Shown one piece after another: positions 25,213-34,870 of a DNA stretch of 64,000 bases. The stretch is taken from positions 50,237,554-50,301,553 of the forward strand of contig OX485803.1 of assembly GCA_950295325.1 (NCBI GenBank), read 5' to 3'. Position numbers and translations under genes: made by a program. Numbering within the stretch: the stretch's first letter is position 1; the number at the start of each line of letters is the position of its first letter. Origin of the DNA: Polytrichum commune. Lineage: Eukaryota; Streptophyta; Polytrichopsida; Polytrichales; Polytrichaceae. The notes beneath the pieces are model-generated. The model did not search any database and had not been told where the DNA came from. It was given only the letters and a program-made list of their open reading frames with translations.

Positions 25213-25796
25213 CTAACAACAAAACTCTTACTATGAACCCTAAGATTTGAAAAATCCACAAAATTGAAACCTCAAAATATGAAGAATTTTTTTTCTAGAC
25301 AAAAGGCATGATTAGTACAATCTATTTTATCATGAACATATAAACATAAAGTAGATCTAGAGAACTTCCACATCCAAAAAATGAAATTGAAAAAGCTTTA
25401 AAAACTCACCTTGTAGAAAGCGTTTGAAGTTGGCTGAGAAAATGACACAAATGAGGTAGCTTCCGGCCTCTGGAGTCTGTTCAGAGAAGTACAGAGGGGC
25501 AGTTCACAAAGTTTTTGACCTGCTTGTTGAATTTGCTTTTTTTCCCACAACCCGGCGTGGCTGCCCGCAGGCTGGGCTGTAGATGTGTTGCGCCTCTTGC
25601 CCAGGCAGCTCGCGTGAGGCCTCTCTCCCGAGCTCCCAAAGAAGCGCCGCTTCTGTGTGCAGCGGGACGGGGGCGCAGCCTGGGCGGCGGGTTTTTGGTC
25701 CATGTGCGTGAGCCATATGTCCCCCGTCCCCCAATATACCGGCGGCCACTGCCGTGGGGGCTTCAAGTTTCGTTATTATGTTTAGTAAAAATATGC

Positions 25797-25890
25797 CGAT
25801 GTCGGGAATGGAACCCACGTCTCTTCTTTCCTCGCTTTCTGTCATTGCTTCTCCTTACCACTGCGTCACTCTCTCTATTTCGATGTCTTC
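25797..25890 (-). repeat. tRNA-like (SINE-type) unit in the SANT intron of B
   Basis: On the minus strand 'gagtgacgcagtggtaagga' (25871-25852) resembles a pol III A box. About 40 bases later 'gggttccattcccga' (25816-25802) resembles a B box. Cloverleaf pairing is not complete, so this is a tRNA-derived relic rather than a tRNA gene. A similar unit is in the corresponding intron of element C. Confidence 0.4.
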
Positions 25891-26627
25891 ATAGATAGCA
25901 TATGTCTTTATACTACATTTCTCTTATGCTGATTTTTTTCTTACATCGTCAATTTCAACATCTTTTAGCTTCTATTTTACAATTTTAATGTGTTTTCTAT
26001 TACTTGTGTAGGTGCCAACTCCTGGATCAAATTACAGATTCGAATGGTCGCTGCAATTAAAGGATTCAATCGATCATGATTATCATGCAAAAAAAATACA
26101 AAAACGTCTTAAATGTATACACAACTGATGAGAGAGCAAATAAAATTTCAAGTAGTGATAGAAAACAAGAATGCAAGTGGTTTACTGAGATGGATCAATG
26201 ACATGGTAGCAGGGCGAATGTTCATAATGACATTCATGCAAGTGTCACAAAATCTTGGATAGAAGATGTTATTCCTTCTACCCCTACACCGTCTCAGACA
26301 ACAACTTCTGCACCGCCAATACAAGAGAAAAAAAAAAGACACAAGAAAAGATTGAAACTCTTCTAGAACAGGTTGTAGGAAATTCAGGGGCATTTTTTGC
26401 ATCATTCCAAGAATCTACTCCTATCCTCAAGAATATAGACAAGAAAATTGTTGCTCTTATATTTAAATTCTAGCTTTAATCCATTAAATCAATCTCACTA
26501 TCACTATCACTATCAGTTTCCATAATACTATATTTTTTACATAGTTTGTATTGCCACAAACTTTCTGCCAATATTTCGTGCATCGTTGTAGTTTCCCACA
26601 AAAGGTCATTAGCCCTCTCATTTTCTC

Positions 26628-27890
26628 TCAATAAAAATAAATTTGTCTCTGCATCATTCTCTTCGTCTGCAATAGCACATTTTTCCTAGCTAGAATCATT
26701 CTTCGCACTTCTGCAATTCTAGCTATTTCGCCTTGTAATTCATTGTCTTCACTTACTTCACCCTCGATAATTCTTCTAGCTAATTTACATTCTGCTTCAA
26801 TAATCCAATCTTCTTCTATACCTTCGTTATTGACAATACATATATTATGTAATACTATACAAGCTGCTACAATATCAGACATATTCCTCAAAGGTACCTC
26901 AGGTCGTTTCATTATCAACCTTCATCTACCTTTCAAAATCCCGAACATCCTCTCTACGCACATCCTTGTCAAAGATTGTATAAAATTCCAATGTATCTCT
27001 TTCCCGGATAGCGTTGTTTTTCCACCCTTGGATGGACAATACATCCAAGGCCTTACTGGATATGCAGCATCTCCTATCAACTTATATGGCTGAAATTTAC
27101 CCTCAATGCAAGCGCGTCCAATTTTTGTCATTTGAAATACTGCCCAATCGTGAAGACTTCATGCCCATCCAAACTCATAATCCGAAAACATGCAATCTGA
27201 TCCAACAATTCCCTACAAAATAGCTGAATGAAATGACTTCCTGCAATAATAATCTTCTCCGCCAATTATAGGAGCCAAATCAGGAATATGTGATCCATCT
27301 ATCGCACCTATGATGTAAGGTATTCCGTACAACTACTCGAACTTCGAAGCTAACATCCTAAACTGCGATTCTCTTGGAGTTTGCACGAAAACCGGTTGAA
27401 GATATTTTCTCACGGCTCAACAAAATTCTCTCACTATTATGGACAATATGTTTTTATGTACTCCATACAAATCACCTATGGTTTGCAATCCATCACCACT
27501 ACCTAACCGATGCAACGACATCACTATCCTCTCTTGCACGAGTACCGTAACCCTAAAACGGGTATCTTCTTTCTTCAAATACGGACCCAACCTCTCACAC
27601 AAAAACCTAAATGTCGTATATGTCACTCGCGTTTGCTTTCTAAATTTTTTCTCCGTCCACGAACCCAATAGCAACCGGTCCACAAAACCTAACATCCTCT
27701 CTTGACTCCATATGTTCCTCTCTCTACGTCCAATGCTTTCGTAAACCACGCTCAAAATTGCAATTTTTTCCCATTCTCCTTGCAAAATCGGTGTTTGAAT
27801 GCCCACAACATTCTTCACAAGCATGTACAAAAATATGTACAATTCTAGTAGCATGACTAGCTTCCTCCTCTTCTCCTCCATTTCGACCAT
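26628..27890 (-). pseudogene. Harbinger B DDE transposase with five in-frame stops
   Basis: One uninterrupted frame from the ATG at 27890 to the stop at 26628, broken only by stops at 27419 (TGA), 27335 (TAG), 27215 (TAG), 27161 (TGA) and 26921 (TAG); no frameshift. Family features in order: FRKQTRVTYTTFRFLCERLG, TIGDLYGVHKN (helix-turn-helix region), first Asp in GAIDGSHIPDLAP, second Asp in SLHDWAVF, IGDAAYPVRPW, catalytic Glu in CVERMFGILKGR, and CIVLHNICI. It is a different lineage from element A (GDAAYP against GDTGYP) and closely related to element C. Its right terminus matches T1 MITEs, so intact relatives would be the likely source of transposase for them. Confidence 0.85.
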
Positions 27891-27929
27891 ACTTGCTGAA
27901 TTTTAAGGCGAAAAAAAGAAAAAACTAAG

Positions 27930-28233
27930 TGACAAGATAAGTGAAGGCATGTGTAGGCAAGTGAAGGCAAATTGAAGTCAACAAAATGGTCAAACTTCAT
28001 TTTTTCCCAAAACTCCCTTTTTTGGGCTTATATTAAAAAAATCAGCACATCCACTTCTTGCCCCATGGTCATTCCTCTTGGTCCACATTCGGTTTACACC
28101 TAGTGAGGGGCCCAACGGCTTTGTAAATCAATTTTCTAAGAACTCGGACCATGAAATGTAGACCATGAACTTGTACCGCGGAATAAGGCATCTTCCGTAG
28201 GACGAGTTCATGGTGTATGGTGTAAACCGCCCC
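27930..28233. repeat. right terminal region of Harbinger B
   Basis: Shares 'aatggtcaaactt', 'aaaatcagcacat.cact', 'atggtcattcctcttg' and 'acctagtgaggggcc' with T1 MITEs. It ends '..ccatgaacttgtac...gtgtaaaccgcccc' followed by TTA (28234-28236). Confidence 0.8.
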
Positions 28234-28418
28234 TTAGTCTAAGACATTAGGATTGAAGGGTAGCATAGCCTCCTGCCACTGCATGCACGTTTAGGGTTCA
28301 GGGTTTAGGAAGGAGGGTGCAGGAGCCCATGGTCTTATTGTGGCACTTTGGTTGTAGAGCTCTTTTGGAAGCACCTTCTCATTTGCCCGATTTGATTCCT
28401 ATGAATCTATATACATTT

Positions 28419-28545
28419 TGTTTTGTTTTACGTCATCTACCAATAAAACTTTGAGCCTTTGAAAGTGTTGTTTACAGGTTTCGAAGAAGGCGAACTTTGG
28501 TGTGTCGAAATCCCCTATAAATTGCTCCCTTATTGGAGCTCACAG
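28419..28545 (+). repeat. direct repeat D1 (left copy)
   Basis: 'tcatctaccaataaaacttt', 'tttcgaagaaggcgaact' and 'ggtgtgtcg.aatcccct.taaa' are shared in the same direction with 33586-33713. No open frame common to both copies. The two copies bracket element C. Confidence 0.75.
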
Positions 28546-28615
28546 TTGCCTAGTTCTTCTTCACTTCTTGTTTCTTGCTCTTGCTTTGTCCGTGTGTGAT
28601 TGCTTGCTTGTAGAA

Positions 28616-30611
28616 TGGATAGCTCATCGCAATATGCCGCAAGGATCATTGATGAGTCACCCGATTTGCAAGGAAGAGGCGTGTTTAGTGTAGGATCTCA
28701 CACATTTCAACTATTCCGCCCTATTATAGCAAGAAGATCAAAATTTGTCTTTTTCAGTGTCAAACACTCATGTCAGCTCAATGCGATCATTAAACCTATA
28801 AAAATGCCATGTGTAGAAGCCATAGTCATAGAAACCCTCGTTGATGATGTAGACGTCCAAATTGTTCATAGAGGACCTTCAACAACAACAAAAAACAAGC
28901 CCCACGTACAAAGATTACAACAAAAGTAACAAAATCTAAGAAAACAACATCGAAAGAGGAACATGCAGAAGATGGAGAATTTGGAGGTTCAAAGAATTGA
29001 AAAGATTTTGATGTGGAAGCATTAATTGCTTTGCGAGGTGAAATGGAACTAGATTTTGTGAAGAATGCGAAGAAACAAATTACTTCTATGCAATTTGTTT
29101 ATGTTCTAATGCTTCATGTTTGCAAAGCCCATAGAATGAAACCCTAATAAATGAAAAAAAATATTCAAATTCAAATTGGGCCAATTGGGCCTTTTAAAGG
29201 CCTTGGCCTTAGCCGTTGCTCGTTTGCACCTCTTTTTTTTCTCCCCCCCCCCCCCCTCCCTCCATTGCAAGTGTGTGATGTTATCACAGTGGATTGAATC
29301 CAACTCTCTTGGGGAGAGAGAGTAACCACCAAGTTGTCATTATATAATATGAATAATTACTTTATTTTTAAATATATTATTCCACAACAACGCTGATTTT
29401 TTTTTAGGATTAGGATTTAGGATCCAAAATCTTTTTTTTTTATCATTTCTCTTATGAATTTACCTCTACATTGGTATAAGAATTGATACATGATTAAAGC
29501 TATATGCCAGGATGATTGCAGCAGTTCCAGGGTTCACAAAATCATCATAGGCTTGTAATAAGAAGTTCAATATATTATTCAAGCAATATGGATGTGATAA
29601 TATGGCCACGGGTAGATCACTCTAAGGCATTTTTGTGCACCACGTGCGGCTGGGGTTTTTTTGTTTTGGGGCTATTTACCTTCAAGGGTTGAATTAAAGT
29701 CTCCCTATAATTACTTAAATTTAAAAAATGGCCCATTTGTTTGCACGCTTCCATTACTTATATTATCCAAGTCACTACAATTTTTTGTACTCTATATTCC
29801 TTTTAAGTAATAAAAGCTAATCTACTTCCTAACGCAATTGACGAGTGTTGAGGGAAAGCATGGAAATAAAGAAGGGTGCAAACAATAATACCGTTGCAAA
29901 CATAGTTATGAAGAAAACACATAGGAGACCATAGCAAAATAATACCATTGCAAACACTGTTATGATGAAAACACAGAGGAGATGCCAGCACAAATACCAT
30001 AGCGGTCATTACCATACTAAACATACCTTCTGGGATCCTTATCTTCAGCCCCTATATTAATTTTACAAAAAAATAATGGCCCACGTTTTATGTCCATCTA
30101 ACTTACTTATAATGGGATTGTCTACATTTAATGGCCCCTTCATTATTTGGAATTCCTTTATAATTCTTATTTCAAATGATTTTAATCCTCTCTATATTAT
30201 ACCGCACGTCGTTTTTAAAATGCACTAAGTGATCTACCCGTGAATATGGCTAATAGAGTTTTTGGAGAGAACATACATGAATACAAATTTTACAATTCAA
30301 TTATATAGTGGTGGCATCAATCTAGAACAATTATGAAGCATGTTATAATATCTATAAATGAATCTTCTGATCAACCAACCACTCCAACTACATAACAAAA
30401 AAACACAGATTTCTTGGACATTGAGCCTATATCGGAACCAATCTCACAATCTGCTTTAAAGAGTGGTGAGAAATTATTTAATGATCAAGTCATATGTATA
30501 TTTTCCAATATGGTTGAAAACAATAGTAGTATGGTTAGAAATTTTGAAAAAACCAATGTTTTATTAGAGAAAATTAATCGTCAAATAAACAAACTCATAG
30601 ATAAACTATGA
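28616..30611 (+). pseudogene. Harbinger C Myb/SANT-like protein, decayed
   Basis: An open N-terminal piece (MDSSSQYAARIIDESPDLQG..., 28616-28927) precedes, after a frame change, a basic stretch and KDFDVEALIALRGEMELDF ending NAKKQ (about 29000-29088). This aligns with WKDFEVHHLIAIRGEMDEEF of element B; the leading Trp is a TGA stop here (TGG to TGA). The C-terminal part is at 30414-30611 (FNDQVICIFSNMVENNSSMV, then NVLLEKINRQINKLIDKL), a helical tail similar in position to that of B. Whether the first piece belongs to the same gene is uncertain. The donor seen in B is not preserved. Confidence 0.55.
29250..29340 (-). repeat. tRNA-like unit in the SANT intron of C
   Basis: On the minus strand 'tgacaacttggtggttactc' (about 29335-29316; A-box-like) is followed by 'gttggattcaatccactg' (B-box-like). 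The position relative to the SANT exon and the flanking 'ggccttggccttagccg' match the unit at 25797 and the sequence at 21966 in element B. Confidence 0.35.
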
Positions 30612-30779
30612 CATCGATTTAGTCAATCACTATCTAAATATGATGTACTAGGATAGACAACCTTACATTAATTTATCAACTTTGCTACATAAAATATTTA
30701 TGCAAATAACTCATGAGTTTGAGTGACTTCTTGTAGTAATTTTTTTTTTAGTAATTTTTTTTTTAATTTAAAACTTTAT

Positions 30780-32290
30780 CTTCAATTTCTCCGTCATTCG
30801 TGTTGTTTTCTTCATTGAAATTTATCTCCAATTCTTGAATATTATCAAGATATTGTAACTTTCGTATTATTTTTTATTGAACTTTTAGCAACATAAAATA
30901 TATTAGTAACTTTCTATATTCTAAAGGTGTTGTTTGCTTCATTTTGCATCATTTCTCTGGCTTCTTTTGTCGAGTCCATATTAAATGCATCTCCATGTAT
31001 AATGCATAGATTAACACAATATTCATTAAAATGAGAGTTTTCCAGTGAATTGAGAGTACATAAAGCAAACTATTAATCCAAGAATGAAATGAAAACCACT
31101 AGAAAGTTGTAGAGTACAAGTAAAAAAATAACATTTGATTTTCCGCCGTAGTTTCCATTAAAATGAGAGTATGTTAAGTTGGGAAATCGACTCATTTAGG
31201 TCGACTCAACCTAAATTGACAATATATTGTCCTCATTTAGGTCGACTCAACCTAAATTAACTAACATATTGTCCTCATTTAGGTCGACTCAACCTAAATA
31301 GACTAACATAATTATCCTCATTTAGGTCGACTCAACCTAAATTGACAACATAATGTCCTCGTTTAGGTCGACTCAACCTAAATTGACAAAATATTGTCCT
31401 CATTTAGGTCGACTCAACCTAAATGAGTCGATTTCCCCGCTTAACATACTCTTATTTTAATGGAAACTACACGTCTGAAGTATAATCTAGTATTTATCAA
31501 CCTAACATGACTTTTAGGTGTCCAAATGGCCAACATTATTTTGAGAGGATCCCACTCTCTCAAAATATTGAATATCGTGTTGATTGTGTAGACACAACGA
31601 AGCAGTGACCAAATCCGATAGATACCTCAGTGGCATATTCACCATTTTCAATAGAATTCTCCATCATCATTTGGTCTTCCAAATGTTCTTTCAATTGCAT
31701 TTTTGTACTAGATTGCATAAAAATCCAATATATTTTTGGTTTTAATAGATCATTCTTCTCACATTTGAATAGAGAATAAAACAAGGGTTTCATGGGATAG
31801 GTTGCATCTCCAATCGGTTTGTAAGATAAATATGCACCTCTCATTATTATTTTTTCAATTTTAGTTTGTTGAAACAATGCCCAATCGTAATAATGTCCTG
31901 CCCATATGAAATCATAGTCCCAAAATTTGTATTTTTTATTATTATTCCTTGTAGTAAAACTGAATAAAGTTCTTTACGGCAATAATAAGATGTTGGGCCA
32001 AATTTAAAAGCAATTATGGGTATGTGGCCGCCATTTATAGCTCAAATAATATATGAACTTCCTTGCAATGCTTCAAATTATGTTACCATTCTTTTTATAC
32101 TTTGACTATTGGGTTTTCAAAATACTAAAGGCTTTAAATGTTTTCTAATGGATGCACAAAAATCTCTAACTATAATAAAAATTATATTTTTTACCACTTC
32201 AAAGACCTCACCACATATTTGTAATGTATTACTACTTCTTAATCGACCTAATGCTATAGTTACACGTGTCTCTACTGAAATATAAGCTTA
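30780..32290 (-). pseudogene. Harbinger C DDE transposase, interrupted by a MITE
   Basis: Minus-strand fragments align in order with B: ETRVTIALGRLRSSNTLQIC, VKNIIFIIVRDFCASIRKHL, AINGGHIPIIAFKFGP (first Asp changed to Asn), SYYCRKELYSVLLQGI, then YLSYKPIGDATYPMKP (31877-31560 open stretch), and a C-terminal remnant near 31.04-30.84 kb. Several stops and frame changes are present. A 323-base foldback MITE (31148-31470) lies between the last two parts. More decayed than A and B. Confidence 0.75.
31148..31470. mobile_element. foldback MITE with six palindromic tandem units
   Basis: Terminal inverted repeats of about 58 bases (GTAGTTTCCATTAAAAT.AG AGTATGTTAAG...AAATCGACTCATTTAGG) with only a few mismatches. 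The core is six copies of ATTTAGGTCGACTCAACC + TAAAT (one has a single base change) spaced by 16-21 bases; each unit can form an 8-bp hairpin (ATTTAGGT/ACCTAAAT). Inserted in the transposase remnant of Harbinger C. No target duplication is visible. Confidence 0.85.
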
Positions 32291-32299
32291 TATATGATA

Positions 32300-33585
32300 A
32301 TCAAATTTTCTCAAAGGATGTGCAACAATTGAACAAAATCATTAAAAAAATTTCTAGATTCAACATTGTCCGGTGATTGAACATTCGAATTGAATAACTA
32401 TCCCATCAATTATCTCTTCATGTATCCGTAAATTCTCTCGTATATCCAAACACTACATCCTTGTAGTTCGTTGTCCTTAATAATCATGGCAAACATTATC
32501 ATCATAGTTTTACAGCGGTCACCAATAGCAAGTTGTTGTGCGGCTACTACAACCGTTATGATGTGCCGAATGGCCATGACAAACACTAAAGCCACCAAAG
32601 TTTTGTGTCTATGGAAATCCACAATGCATACACAAAAAACCCTACAACTCAAAAAGTGAGACAAAACTCAAAACATAAAGAACCCAAATAGAATGAGTGA
32701 GAGATGCAATGAAGTGTATGAAGTTTTCAAGCCTTGGCCTCACACCCTCAGCCCCTAGGGCTTTACATTAGTGATCCTTGGCCCCTAGGATACTTGTTTT
32801 TAATTGTTCATTTGAAGCCAACTCGAGCTTCAAACGAACTCAAATATTGGTTAAGTTGGCCCCAAGATTTCAAGGCCTTGACTCCTCGTGTAGAGCAGCC
32901 TTGAATGAAGATCAAATGTGAAGAGTTTAGGTCTAGAGTTGGCTATCGTTTGATCCAACAATGGAGATCAAATGCAAAAGATTGTATTTTATTTGTGTAC
33001 TCGTTGGCCCCAAGGCGCTTTGGTAACCCCCCAATCCATGAGGGTTGTTTTTGTGCCTTGGTGGCCATGTCAAGGCCCACAATTTATAGATTAAAATATT
33101 CAATTAATTGTTGGCCTCGACTCCTAGTGTAAAGTGGGCCGAAGTGTTGATGAAAAAGTCTACAACATGTGCGACATTATTCAGGAGATTGAGTTGAAAA
33201 GGTGACGATTCCCATCGTTACCAGAATAAAGACCCACTTTAGGCACTGGAAGCAATGACACATGAAGCGGAAAGCGGATTGCACTGTTAGGTGTTGCCAC
33301 ACACATATTGTTATACCTACTCATTTGGTCGAAACAGTGAGTTTTTTTGGGCGGTTTGGGGTTCTGAGTGATCATGTCAAAGAAGAAACTGGCTTACAGG
33401 TTGTGAGATTCTCCCAAGTTCTTACAGGAGCCCAATATGTAACATGTGTTGAACTCCGAGCTTCCATGCACCACTTCGGCAGTTGGAGGACAAAAGAAAG
33501 AAAGATTCAACTGACCACGTTCAAGTCCTTGATACTTGTTAGACTAAGATGTCAACCTGTTGCAATAAAGCGGTGGTGAGGAGGT
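32300..33585. other. spacer with decayed repeats
   Basis: No gene recognised. Two related segments ('ggccttgactcctcgtgtag' near 32875 and 'ggcctcgactcctagtgtaa' near 33113) form a diverged direct repeat. An open stretch of 105 codons at 33262-33579 matches nothing I know. Confidence 0.35.
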
Positions 33586-33713
33586 CTTTTTCGTTTTAGG
33601 TCATCTACCAATAAAACTTTGAACCCTTAAAAAGTTCTGCTTACAGATTTCGAAGAAGGCGAACTGTGGTGTGTCGGAATCCCCTGTAAAATGCTACCTG
33701 ATTGGAACTCACA
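33586..33713 (+). repeat. direct repeat D1 (right copy)
   Basis: Same orientation as 28419-28545, roughly 85% similar by eye. It lies about 5 kb downstream, beyond element C. Confidence 0.7.
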
Positions 33714-33967
33714 ACACGAAGCTCACAGTATTTGTTGGGGTAGTTAACTATTGATTAAAAAGGAGTTGCACTGGAAGTAAAATTGGTCAAAACTCAATAA
33801 AAGAAGAGAACAGAATGGTCAAAAAAATCATGGGTGCTAGGTTGAGAAGGAAGAGTGACAACCTTGATACTGCTGTCAACCTAGTCGGAGAATCTGGTTT
33901 ATTTGGAAGAGTGTTGCTTCTGCGGACTCCACTTTCATCCGCTTGTTTTCAACATTTTTCCTGAGAG

Positions 33968-34870
33968 CTATGTAGCCTCGTGAGCAAACTTGGCCCAATT
34001 GACTTTGTGGCTTTGTTTCTCAGCAAGCCACGCCCTCAAATATGTGGCCAGGTAAAAACCATTTGATGGGCGACCGCCATATACAAGCTCGTCATGCCTT
34101 CTACACTCAGTAGTTATATCCTCTGCTGACGGATATTTTGAATCCACCTTCCATCCCTGATCACCTCGACGCCTAAAATATGGAACAATGGTATCGTTGT
34201 GAATCCCCACATCTGCACCTCAATCCTTAGAAGTATCACACCCATAGTCCCTGACACCAAAAATTTTTGCAAAGTCATCGACACTCGAGCTCTCTCTTAG
34301 AACCAAACCTGCAAGTCGAATCCTCTCAGCCTCTCTGGAGGTTAAACTGCTCTCACCTCAGTCTTCACGCTCATAATATGTCGCATTTACGTCATGCTTG
34401 CAAAGAATGAGTATGCACGACAACAAAGAGGATCAAATTGTGTTGCAAACACGAACGGAAATTTTCAAAACCGAGTAGAGTGGATCTGTTCCCCTTGAAG
34501 CCGACCTGTCCTCAACGCCCATCTTCACCCTAATCCCTACAAAGCCCAGAACCCTAATGGCATCAAATTGTGGCCACAGAGTGGAGATAATGGGCCCAAC
34601 CCAAGCATGAGATCCCCTGCACCAATTCACAAGCTCCAAAACTGAAGCCTTGCCCCTCCTGAGCTGGAAAGTGGGAAAAAGGTTGCATGCTCCCCGTGAT
34701 TCCCCGGCATTCTCACACAATGTTCTCACGACACCAACAAGTGCCAATTTCACTTGCCCCAAATGCGTGCCAGGATCAAAGATTGTCCACTTTTTGTGCT
34801 TGGGCCCAACATTATTCCTTGTAAAACTTTTTGGGGCACTATAGATGTACGATGTTGCAAATACTGACAC
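33968..34870 (-). pseudogene. unknown coding-like remnant
   Basis: Two minus-strand open stretches: 34870-34433 (145 codons, with WTIFDPGTHLGQVKLALVGV and CRGSHAWVGPIISTLWPQFD) and, in another frame, 34210-33968 (VPYFRRRGDQGWKVDSKYPS, ending EKQSHKVNWAKFAHEAT). The second is preceded by readable but stop-broken sequence (TSREAERIRLAGLVLRESSS). Residue composition looks protein-like rather than random, but I recognise no family. It may be a captured gene fragment or part of an unidentified transposon gene. Confidence 0.35.

Larger units (their letters stand above)
21960..25770. mobile_element. PIF/Harbinger element A (inner)
   Basis: Transposase on the plus strand (22362-23678) and Myb/SANT gene on the minus strand (25212-24197), convergent as in element B. 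GC-rich non-coding ends (about 21955-22100 and 25540-25770) stand out from the AT-rich flanks. The ends show 'aagcccc' on the left and 'gggggctt' on the right, but termini and a target duplication could not be fixed, so the limits are approximate. The element sits inside the intron of B's Myb/SANT gene. Confidence 0.65.
21482..26470 (+). pseudogene. Harbinger B Myb/SANT-like protein, split by a 4.2-kb intron
   Basis: Exon 1 (about 21482-21791) encodes an acidic/basic stretch with AGRKRGRVTKEATKKMKKG, then WKDFEVHHLIAIRGEMDEEF ending KTANKQG at a GT donor (21792). An AG acceptor at 26010-26011 resumes in phase: G-ANSWIKLQIRMVAAIKGFNRS, then a stop. This 'kkGa..W..i..rM....gF.RS' continuation is the standard trihelix/Myb-SANT pattern in Harbinger DNA-binding proteins. 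Downstream reading (to about 26470) has further stops. The product would bind element ends and help nuclear import of the transposase. The start codon is uncertain: ATG at 21485 is plausible. Confidence 0.65.
21482..28233. mobile_element. PIF/Harbinger element B (outer), interrupted by element A
   Basis: It has the two-gene layout expected of PIF/Harbinger: a Myb/SANT-type protein on the plus strand (exon 1 near 21.5-21.79 kb, exon 2 from 26.01 kb) and a convergent DDE transposase on the minus strand (27890-26628). The right terminus is clear: '...gtaaaccgcccc' ending at 28233, then TTA. The left terminus is not seen, so the left limit is the first coding sequence. Element A lies in the intron of the Myb/SANT gene. 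Confidence 0.75.

Noticed and set aside
25797-25890. Possible genuine tRNA gene on the minus strand
   Set aside because: A- and B-box-like motifs are present, but acceptor and anticodon stems do not pair convincingly; kept only as a tRNA-like repeat.
31193-31430. Regularly spaced short palindromic repeats resembling a CRISPR array
   Set aside because: Spacers are short and similar to each other, and the array sits inside terminal inverted repeats of a MITE in a plant-like genome.
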